Shown here one piece after another: positions 5,672 to 10,740 of a stretch of 10,740 bases of DNA. Both the position numbers and the translations under genes were made by a program. The stretch spans positions 1 through 10,740 of the forward strand of contig JAJZXP010000011.1 in assembly GCA_021806345.1 (NCBI GenBank), read 5' to 3'. A model generated the notes under the pieces. That model did no database searches. It was not told the DNA's origin and worked only from the letters and a program-made list of their open reading frames with translations. This DNA comes from Thermoplasmata archaeon (GTDB taxonomy: Archaea; Thermoplasmatota; Thermoplasmata; Thermoplasmatales; Thermoplasmataceae). Positions within the stretch are counted from its first letter, which is position 1; the number at the start of each line of letters is the position of its first letter.

Positions 5672-6531
5672 AATGTAAAATATGCTTAACCATTGATCCA
5701 AACGAGTCTGGGTCGATTTGCCGCAGCTGTTCTATAGCTATACAAGCTATGGATTTGTTTATTGAAGATCTTGGGAACTATCTCTCCTCAGCTGATTCGG
5801 AGAGATTGCCTGATCATTACGCTAAAAATATACCTTACTTCGTTTCAACTTTGTCATTCTACAACCGCTACGTAAGTATTAAAAACTTAATCCAAGAAAT
5901 TGCTATTACATATTTAACTAATGAGCAAAACGAAAAAATATTTAGACAGGATATAGAGAATTCAGAACCATTAAAAAATGAGAATACAGTAAAAGTATTA
6001 GAGGAGAACCAGTTGATCTCAAGTAAACTTGATATTACTCACGACGATTTTCTCATAATTCCAATGGATAGAGTGACGATCTCATTACACGTATTTGATA
6101 ATTTCGATTTAGAGGGAGAAGGTTTTTACAACTACTTTAATTCCTTGTTTTTATTCTCTATGTTGATTATGGTCAAAAGTGATTTGACATCTTGGACTAC
6201 TGGAAATATTAAAAATTTCCCTAGAAAAGGATTTTTACCCATAAGACTGATATCTGGTGCAGTTGAGAGAGCTATTGAATCTAAAACCGAAGAACACTAT
6301 ATAACTACAGAAGAGATTTATCGATCAATGAAAGGTATCAACAATAAAAGCCAAACGAAGATATTTTCTCAAATGATCGGCATGGATTTTCAATCAAGAA
6401 GTATATTTGAAACTATTCCAGATCCCGATAAAGATGCTCAGGCAAATTTGACTAAGGAAATTTCTGAGATGGTAGATCATCTGGCTGAAAGAATTAGAGA
6501 GAGGACTGATGATAGAGAACACGAAAGGTGA
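5668..6531 (+). CDS. Zn-ribbon protein B, paralogue-like partner of protein A
   Basis: Last gene of the operon; its ATGA overlaps the Rad50-like stop. At 287 aa it repeats the plan of the first gene (1578-2435): an N-terminal CKIC...CRSC ribbon (C3, C6, C18, C21, with 11 residues between pairs), a helical middle with a hydrophobic segment (FYNYFNSLFLFSMLIMV, about 151-167), and a C-terminal region with YITTEEIYRSMKGINNKSQ (about 212-230) that lines up by eye with RISIERTNKFLKKMRGIG of protein A. Sequence identity is low, so the homology is inferred from order, spacing and scattered matches. The hydrophobic segment could be a buried helix or a weak membrane helix; protein A has a milder hydrophobic stretch there, which argues for buried. 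Two related ribbon proteins could form a heterodimer or act at successive steps. Function unknown. Confidence 0.72.
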   Translation: MKCKICLTIDPNESGSICRSCSIAIQAMDLFIEDLGNYLSSADSERLPDHYAKNIPYFVSTLSFYNRYVSIKNLIQEIAITYLTNEQNEKIFRQDIENSEPLKNENTVKVLEENQLISSKLDITHDDFLIIPMDRVTISLHVFDNFDLEGEGFYNYFNSLFLFSMLIMVKSDLTSWTTGNIKNFPRKGFLPIRLISGAVERAIESKTEEHYITTEEIYRSMKGINNKSQTKIFSQMIGMDFQSRSIFETIPDPDKDAQANLTKEISEMVDHLAERIRERTDDREHER

Positions 6532-6631
6532 TATCTTCTATCCGCATTAATATGGAGTTACATATTCTCTTCTCACAGATATTTCCACAAATAACATTAA
6601 TAAGTTAGTATTTATCTATGATTGATTAATA

Positions 6632-7018
6632 ATGCAACTTTACAATGATGCCTATGTAATATGGAATTCAATAATAGAACAGACTTTAAGTGCTGGAAAG
6701 CCTCTTAGTTTCCCTAAGACCTTAGATAACGGAACCCCTATCCCTTCTCCTGAGGATGCTGAACCCAAAATATTCCAAAAAAGTATAGGGGAACTAAAGG
6801 GTCAAATTGCTGACTGGAGAGCATCTTTCAATGATCGTAAAGAAGGTTTTCATGCAGTGGAGTTTGATGACCACTATGAGACCCACATTGATTCTGTTGA
6901 TCCTGCGAAAGATCCAATTGGGCATCTTATACATGATAGTCCTGGAACCCTGCTAGGTATTGTAGCAACTGTAGCTATTGGTGGTTTAATTGCTTACGTT
7001 TTCACACGGAAAAAATGA
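6632..7018 (+). CDS. Tail-anchored 128-aa membrane protein of unknown function
   Basis: I do not recognise this family. A soluble acidic N-terminal region of about 100 residues (PIPSPEDAEPK at 36-46, HYETHIDSVDPAKDP at 81-95) is followed by one hydrophobic helix near the C terminus (about 105-124, GTLLGIVATVAIGGLIAYVF) and a basic TRKK end. This is the layout of a tail-anchored or C-terminally anchored protein with a short basic cytoplasmic tail. There is no signal peptide. It follows the ATPase operon by 100 bp, with AT-rich sequence (TAGTATTTATC around 6606-6616) that could be its own promoter. Its last 25 bp overlap the end of the convergent membrane-protein gene, so the two transcripts would be complementary at their 3' ends. 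It may belong to neither neighbouring system. Confidence 0.65.
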   Translation: MQLYNDAYVIWNSIIEQTLSAGKPLSFPKTLDNGTPIPSPEDAEPKIFQKSIGELKGQIADWRASFNDRKEGFHAVEFDDHYETHIDSVDPAKDPIGHLIHDSPGTLLGIVATVAIGGLIAYVFTRKK

Positions 7019-7536
7019 GAAGAACTATAATTATCATAACTTAATAGATCGCCAAAACCGTTAAATTTAAAAGTGATTTTCTTTTTTTTCCTAGTCATGT
7101 GGCCTCTATATTCAATATGAAGAATATACTTGGTGTCGTATCTATCACTATTGCTGTATATTTTATTATTACTACGCAAGTTTATATCTCTTCCAATGTA
7201 ACAGTATGGAATTTTATCTTCAGATACAGGATTTATGAATTCTTGAAAGCTACTATTAATATGTAGATGCCATTTTAAATCCTTAGCGATACCAGGACCT
7301 CCATTTGTTACCATGATATCGAGGTACTGTTCTCCTGGATATATCAAGCCCGTTATATCCATTTTCCATTCATTCTGTGGCATAATTACAGTTTTCATAT
7401 ATGCAGATAATGTTGTTAAAGTGTAATTTTTGTAAGATAGATATGCCGTCAGAAATAGCAACATACTTAGAACTAAACTTAACGTTTGAAAAAAGTAATC
7501 CTTTAAAATAACATCAAAATCTGCGAAAAGATTCAT
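6994..7536 (-). CDS. N-terminally anchored membrane protein in the RM operon
   Basis: A 180-aa protein with one transmembrane helix close to the N terminus (about residues 15-34, hydrophobic Leu/Phe/Thr run) and a mostly beta soluble domain. The segment around 62-90 (GLIYPGEQYLDIMVTNGGPG, then IAKDLKWHLHI) looks like an immunoglobulin-type sandwich strand pair with an N-G-G-P-G turn, seen in many membrane-anchored proteins of unknown role. The end is basic (TRKKKKITFKF) and then polar. Its ATG overlaps the stop of the endonuclease gene by 4 bp, so it is the third gene of the methyltransferase-endonuclease operon and is likely co-translated. Its 3' end overlaps the convergent gene by 25 bp. 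A third membrane-bound gene is not standard for type II systems; it may be a hitchhiker or an accessory defence protein. Confidence 0.65.
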   Translation of the reverse strand: MNLFADFDVILKDYFFQTLSLVLSMLLFLTAYLSYKNYTLTTLSAYMKTVIMPQNEWKMDITGLIYPGEQYLDIMVTNGGPGIAKDLKWHLHINSSFQEFINPVSEDKIPYCYIGRDINLRSNNKIYSNSDRYDTKYILHIEYRGHMTRKKKKITFKFNGFGDLLSYDNYSSSHFFRVKT

Positions 7537-8061
7537 CCACTAACCCCCATTACAATAACCGGAATGTCTATATCTGCAACTCCTCTGTTTTCCAAATACC
7601 ACTTGATCTGTTCGAAGTATGATACCCCAGTGGACATCCGATCTGCCATATTTTTCATTGGCACAATTTCAACTCCTGCATTTATCACATTATGATTGTG
7701 GAATATAGTCATCTTCGCTGAAACATTGTACGCCATGAAAGCATACTTTCCAAACTGAACCTCGACACCCCAAACGGTTTTTGACAAAATCCATCTCCCT
7801 GAACGCACCATGTCCAAATGGAAGTGTAATTCTATTTTCGTACCATCCCAAACTGTTGAACTTCGTTTTGTAATCCCAGTTAAGTGCACTAGGACTATAC
7901 AGCAGTTGACCTGGCATTGTTTTCTCCTTGCTGATCTTTGTCTTGAAGTTTTGCAGGTTTACGCTTTCAATTACTTTATATATCTCCTTGAGTTCATGGG
8001 GAAACTCCCTTGATATGAACTCCTTTCCATTTTTCTGAGAAAATTCACTCACTACTTTCAT
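7533..8061 (-). pseudogene. BglII/BstYI-like restriction endonuclease, frameshifted
   Basis: Two overlapping frames (7690-8061 and 7533-7889) join into one protein if one G is removed from the minus-strand GGGG run at 7768-7771. The joined product is about 175 aa. Around the junction it reads MDFVKNRLG then VEVQFGKYAF, giving D91 ... E100-V-Q102: the D-(x8)-E-x-Q active site of BglII (D84, E93, Q95), including the unusual Gln in place of Lys and the exact spacing. The C-terminal part (GVEIVPMKNMADRMSTGVSY, then FEQIKWYLENRG) also fits that family. BglII and BstYI are about 200-225 aa, so this is a little short. Without the correction the protein stops soon after losing the catalytic E and Q and would be dead. 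The gene starts inside the methyltransferase end (17-bp overlap). Expected target AGATCT or RGATCY, by family only. The frameshift may be a sequencing error. Confidence 0.78.
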
Positions 8062-9037
8062 GTTTTAACCAATCCTCTGGTATCTTTGATACCTTTTCCT
8101 TACCTGTGGGTACATATACTCTTGTCCCTAATTTCCGAATTCTCAATGTTCCGCTGGCCATTGCCTTAACTTTCTCTATGGTAGTATCAATATATTTTTG
8201 ATCCCTTTCAATGCTGACTGCCTTCCTGTTCAATAGCAGAGATGCAAGGGCTGATGATCCTACTCCTCCAAATGGATCGAGAACCGTATCTCCTTCATCC
8301 GTCAGTGCAAGAATAAGCCTCTGCACCAGTTCAATTGGACGCTGTGCAGGATGTTCTGTTTTCTCTGGATGATTTGCTTTTACATTAGGTATATTCCATA
8401 TCTGCTCCTCCCAGTCCTGCAGCACTATGTCCCAAACATCACCAGGATTCTTTCCTAGGGGGTTGCCAGATGGCATTCCGTATTTGTCTCCCTTCTTGTA
8501 GTACGTCTTTCCTGGATACTTCTGAGGTATTCTCACCGGATCAAGATTGAATGTATACTCATCTGTTTTTGAATACCAGGATATAGTTTCACATCTCCCT
8601 GAGAATCTAAGGGATGCATGCAACCCATGCTCGATTCTCCATATGATCCTGTTCCTCATTTTCATGTTGTTCTGTTCTTTGAATATCCTGTAGAAGAAGT
8701 AGTCAAGTGGGAATATTTCCTTGTTATAAACATAATTTCCAACTTCCCATGCAATGCTTCCATTATCCTGAAGGATTCTTACACATTCCCTCGCAACCTC
8801 TGACTGGTATTTCAAATACTCCTCTAGCTTTACCCTTTCTTCGTAAACCTTGCCTATATTGTACGGTGGTGATGTTACAATTAGTTTAACTGATTTATCC
8901 GGTACGCTTTTAAGAAATTCAAGAGAATCATTCTCCCCAATCAAAAGGTCGAAACCAGGGGAATATTTTTCGAAGATTCCATATCTAATCTTCCCTCCTG
9001 ATAGGTCATGTAATGGTAATATCTCTTCCCGGAGCAC
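8045..9037 (-). CDS. DNA N4-cytosine methyltransferase, beta class (type II)
   Basis: A 330-aa DNA methyltransferase. The catalytic motif IV TSPPYNIG (55-62) comes before the AdoMet-binding motif I LDPFGGVGSSA (253-263), the beta-class order; E277 in VSIERD fits motif II. The S-P-P-Y form is typical of N4-methylcytosine enzymes, while D/N-P-P-Y is typical of N6-adenine ones. The target-recognition region lies between, about residues 130-220. As M partner of the BglII/BstYI-like gene it should protect a GATC-centred site; M.BglII makes N4-methylcytosine. The start is a GTG at 9037 with a TATA-like box about 24 bases upstream and no Shine-Dalgarno, i.e. leaderless. The C terminus (residues 306-330) is short and basic. 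With the endonuclease frameshifted, this may now act as a solitary methyltransferase. All motifs are intact. Confidence 0.9.
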   Translation of the reverse strand: MLREEILPLHDLSGGKIRYGIFEKYSPGFDLLIGENDSLEFLKSVPDKSVKLIVTSPPYNIGKVYEERVKLEEYLKYQSEVARECVRILQDNGSIAWEVGNYVYNKEIFPLDYFFYRIFKEQNNMKMRNRIIWRIEHGLHASLRFSGRCETISWYSKTDEYTFNLDPVRIPQKYPGKTYYKKGDKYGMPSGNPLGKNPGDVWDIVLQDWEEQIWNIPNVKANHPEKTEHPAQRPIELVQRLILALTDEGDTVLDPFGGVGSSALASLLLNRKAVSIERDQKYIDTTIEKVKAMASGTLRIRKLGTRVYVPTGKEKVSKIPEDWLKHESSE

Positions 9038-9057
9038 TTTTACTTATTCGTGATATT

Positions 9058-9065
9058 TATTTAAA
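9058..9065 (-). promoter_or_regulatory. TATA-like box of the RM operon
   Basis: TTTAAATA on the minus strand is centred about 24.5 bases before the GTG at 9037, so transcription probably starts at or next to the start codon. It supports the GTG choice. Confidence 0.5.
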
Positions 9066-9189
9066 TTTATGCGAGGATTCAGATTTGAAATCAAAGGGAA
9101 GAATTGGTAAAATTAGATCAAAAGGCTGATCTATAAAGTTGTTGAATACTTCCTATTAATGTTGTATCTGATGTTTTTATAGGTAAGCA

Positions 9190-9210
9190 AATTTCAAGTA
9201 ATTTGAAATT
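9190..9210. repeat. Inverted repeat between the metalloprotein and RM genes
   Basis: AATTTCAA and TTGAAATT form perfect 8-bp arms around a GTAAT spacer. It lies 17 bp past the stop of the minus-strand metalloprotein gene and about 150 bp before the methyltransferase start. It could help end the upstream transcript or bind a regulator; there is no clear T-run after it on the minus strand. The rest of the 189-bp gap holds only the RM-operon TATA box and no gene I can support. Confidence 0.4.
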
Positions 9211-9226
9211 AAATTATAATGCCTTT

Positions 9227-9982
9227 TTAGGAGAGAGAGATTACTTCAGTTGCAATATATTCCAGATCAACATCTATGAATGGAATATGCTGCCCATAAT
9301 AAAAAACAGTGAACAGGAAAGAAAATGATCTGTAATCTTTGTTTTTCCATTCATTCATCAGCGTTATTAAGGAATGCTTGAATGAAAGTTCTGTCCAAAA
9401 TTTGAATGAGGTATATTCAGGAGGTCGTTTTTGATCAGCTATGAATTCAAAGATTTCCTCATTATTTTCAAATTTTGAAAATGCATAAGCCTCGCACAAA
9501 GATTCCTCAATTATGTGTTTGCTTATGTCTTTTAGTTCACCGCCTGTGGAGAAATAAGCGTGTGTCAGCTCATGAATTAATACTTCTAAAAGTAAATCAT
9601 TAAATTGATTCTTGTTTCGATGATTAATTCTCTCCGGACAAACCAGAATGTGAGGTTTATCTGAAATGTCGTCCTGATCCGGAATATAACAACCTATTGC
9701 ACTGGATTTTCCCATGCAGTTATCCAATCTTTTAATAATTTCCTTTGCCTTTTCGCCTCTCCTAAAAATCTCTTCCTTTCTATCGCTTCTCCTGACCATT
9801 TCTCTGGTGCAATCTCTTTTGAGGCTTAATAAAGAACAGTGGCTGTCCATGGTATCTTCCTTTACAAAAAATATTGGAACACTGTTCAACTGATCAATGA
9901 GAATTGCACTCTTGGATCTTAATTTTCCTATTAGTTTTGAGTCCATTTTAAACCCTGTATCATAATCATTTATGGAAATCAT
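9227..9982 (-). CDS. Putative gluzincin-type zinc metallopeptidase (HExxH)
   Basis: A 251-aa protein with a zinc-peptidase motif, VLIHELTHAYF (H137-E138-x-x-H141), followed by IIEESLCEAYAF, where E160 (19 residues after H141) or E164 could be the third ligand, as in gluzincins. The N-terminal half is basic and Lys/Arg-rich (about 50-85) and contains C49, C58, C89 and C98; no signal peptide or membrane helix is visible, so a cytoplasmic location is likely. Beyond the motif I do not recognise a family. ImmA/IrrE-type peptidases, which cleave repressors on mobile elements, have a related HExxH...E pattern, but the flanking sequence does not match well enough to assign it. It has its own promoter-like TTTTATAC 23 bases before the ATG and stands alone between the RM operon and the integrase. 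Confidence 0.7.
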   Translation of the reverse strand: MISINDYDTGFKMDSKLIGKLRSKSAILIDQLNSVPIFFVKEDTMDSHCSLLSLKRDCTREMVRRSDRKEEIFRRGEKAKEIIKRLDNCMGKSSAIGCYIPDQDDISDKPHILVCPERINHRNKNQFNDLLLEVLIHELTHAYFSTGGELKDISKHIIEESLCEAYAFSKFENNEEIFEFIADQKRPPEYTSFKFWTELSFKHSLITLMNEWKNKDYRSFSFLFTVFYYGQHIPFIDVDLEYIATEVISLS

Positions 9983-10001
9983 AATTGAACAACGAGAAAC
10001 T

Positions 10002-10009
10002 GTATAAAA
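10002..10009 (-). promoter_or_regulatory. TATA-like box of the metalloprotein gene
   Basis: TTTTATAC on the minus strand is centred about 23.5 bases before the ATG at 9982. It separates this gene from the integrase unit upstream and again suggests a leaderless transcript. Confidence 0.45.
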
Positions 10010-10060
10010 TTATTTCCTTAACTGTTTACCATTTCTGCATTATTTTTGAAAAACATTGTT

Positions 10061-10258
10061 TTATTTTTTATTACCTTTGCTGTTATTTGCCCATTTAGTA
10101 AGTTGCATTGTTCGAAGCAACGGATAAGCCTCTGGTATTATTTTATTCATTATGTCTGTATTTATTGAATTATAGACCTCCCTGATGAATGCCCCTAGAT
10201 TTACCGATGTTACTCCTTCTAGCATTTTCACATCGTTTAGTTCTTTGGTTTTTCTCAT
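10061..10258 (-). CDS. 65-aa protein coupled to the integrase
   Basis: Unknown small protein beginning MRKTKELNDVKMLEGVTSVN, with an amphipathic helical middle (GAFIREVYNSINTDIMNKII) and a basic Lys/Asn-rich end. Its ATGA overlaps the integrase stop by 4 bp, so it is translated with the integrase and may be an accessory factor such as a recombination directionality or DNA-binding partner. No helix-turn-helix is obvious. The reading frame is short, and the evidence for it is the overlap and the protein-like composition. Confidence 0.55.
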   Translation of the reverse strand: MRKTKELNDVKMLEGVTSVNLGAFIREVYNSINTDIMNKIIPEAYPLLRTMQLTKWANNSKGNKK

Positions 10259-10740
10259 GATGGTAATTTAATAACCGCCTTATCTCCTCTTGGATATATC
10301 TGCACGAGCTCCCATCCCTTATTGAGATATGTTTCCAACTCCCTCTCAGGTATAGTCTTATGCTTATTGCCATTGTTAAGGATCTCTGCTTTCTTATCCT
10401 TGAAGAGATCCTTTAACCTTTCCTGTAGTTCGTTTGTATCGAGAGCCATGAGTTCTTCTTTTTCCTTATCAGATAACTTCATGCCGTATGCAGTCTCCAG
10501 GATCATTAACACGGTCTCTCTCATTGTATTAGACGTGATCTTAGCGACATCCTCCTCTTTGAGTCCGTGCTCTTCAGTCTCAAGAAACTTTAAGGCCTTG
10601 GCATAGGATTGCCTCATATCCTCGATTATTTCGTCAGATAGGATCCCGTGATTAAGAGTGTATTCATGTTCCATATCTCCAGTATGCCCCATCCAGAAAA
10701 CCCTATAATCTCTCTTTATTCCAGTCTTACTCTCAGCCTG
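10255..10740 (-). CDS. Archaeal tyrosine recombinase/integrase, C-terminal part (runs off right edge)
   Basis: The last 161 residues of a tyrosine recombinase. The frame continues past the internal ATG at 10692 to the window edge without a stop, so that ATG is not the start. Catalytic features visible are RVFWMGHTGD, holding the conserved box His (H19 of the fragment), and MEHEYTLNHG with the nucleophile Tyr (Y27), followed by LSDEIIEDMRQSY, all typical of archaeal integrases. A charged helical stretch follows, and the C terminus (about 134-161, ELETYLNKGWELVQIYPRGD) is a small domain I associate with such integrases. The first catalytic Arg, the H-x-x-R box and the N-terminal DNA-binding domain lie outside the window. 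It is unrelated in detail to the remnant at 249-620. It probably marks one end of an integrated element; no attachment site or tRNA is visible here. Confidence 0.85.
   Translation of the reverse strand, partial: QAESKTGIKRDYRVFWMGHTGDMEHEYTLNHGILSDEIIEDMRQSYAKALKFLETEEHGLKEEDVAKITSNTMRETVLMILETAYGMKLSDKEKEELMALDTNELQERLKDLFKDKKAEILNNGNKHKTIPERELETYLNKGWELVQIYPRGDKAVIKLPS

Noticed and set aside
3773..6531. Assignment to Lamassu, Wadjet or an ABC-three-component system
   Set aside because: Only the SMC/Rad50-type build is shared; no LmuA/LmuC, JetA/B/D or known middle component can be recognised among the neighbours.
704..6531. Assignment as a Dnd or Ssp phosphorothioation cluster
   Set aside because: The PP-loop and SMC-like genes are suggestive, but no desulfurase, DndB, DndE, SspB or SspE is visible and the AAA+ and ribbon proteins do not fit.
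7768..7771. Programmed ribosomal frameshift in the endonuclease gene
   Set aside because: A plain G4 run without a slippery heptamer, visible stimulatory structure or family precedent; mutation, phase variation or sequencing error is more likely.
7810..8013. Plus-strand 67-aa frame across the endonuclease
   Set aside because: Opposite-strand shadow; the minus strand carries the BglII-like active site.
10170..10373. 67-aa minus-strand frame over the integrase end and the small gene
   Set aside because: Out-of-frame shadow of the integrase, whose C-terminal domain covers the same bases in another frame.
1..10740. CRISPR array, tRNA or rRNA genes
   Set aside because: No regularly spaced repeats, cloverleaf-like segments or conserved rRNA stretches were seen on either strand.

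Overview
The window looks like an accessory island in an archaeon, most probably a Thermoplasmatales-type organism. The DNA is AT-rich and Arg codons are mostly AGA/AGG. Several genes have a TATA-like box about 24-26 bases before the start codon and no Shine-Dalgarno, the archaeal leaderless pattern. The right-edge integrase has an archaeal-type catalytic end and tail. The taxonomic placement is an inference from style, not from a marker gene.

Layout. The left edge (1-87, minus) is the 5' end of a transposase that runs off the window. It is followed by the catalytic C-terminal remnant of a tyrosine recombinase (249-620, plus). Next comes a PP-loop, PAPS-reductase/DndC-like gene (704-1504, minus). 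Transcribed away from it is a compact six-gene operon (1578-6531, plus): Zn-ribbon protein A, an AAA+ ATPase, a 149-aa unknown, a 49-aa unknown, a small Rad50-like ATPase with a CxxC zinc hook, and Zn-ribbon protein B. Spacings are 4-bp or 1-bp overlaps or gaps under 20 bp, so the genes are almost certainly co-expressed. A and B have the same size and architecture and seem to be diverged paralogues at the two ends of the operon.

The second half holds a tail-anchored small protein (6632-7018, plus) and, convergent with it, a type II restriction-modification operon on minus: an N4-cytosine-type methyltransferase (8045-9037), a BglII/BstYI-like endonuclease (7533-8061) broken by a one-base frameshift in a G4 run, and a membrane-anchored protein (6994-7536). 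Further right on minus are an HExxH putative metalloprotein (9227-9982), a 65-aa protein (10061-10258), and the C-terminal part of a second tyrosine recombinase that runs off the right edge (10255-10740).

Interpretation. Integrases and a transposase at both ends, with restriction-modification and ATPase genes between, give the make-up of a mobile defence island. The best candidate for an undescribed system is 704-6531. It combines a sulfur-chemistry-type PP-loop enzyme with an SMC/Rad50-type ATPase, recalling the DndC-DndD pairing of DNA phosphorothioation, but adds an AAA+ ATPase and two Zn-ribbon proteins. No cysteine desulfurase, DndB/DndE, Mre11 or recognisable nuclease is visible. No tRNA, rRNA, CRISPR array or riboswitch was seen.
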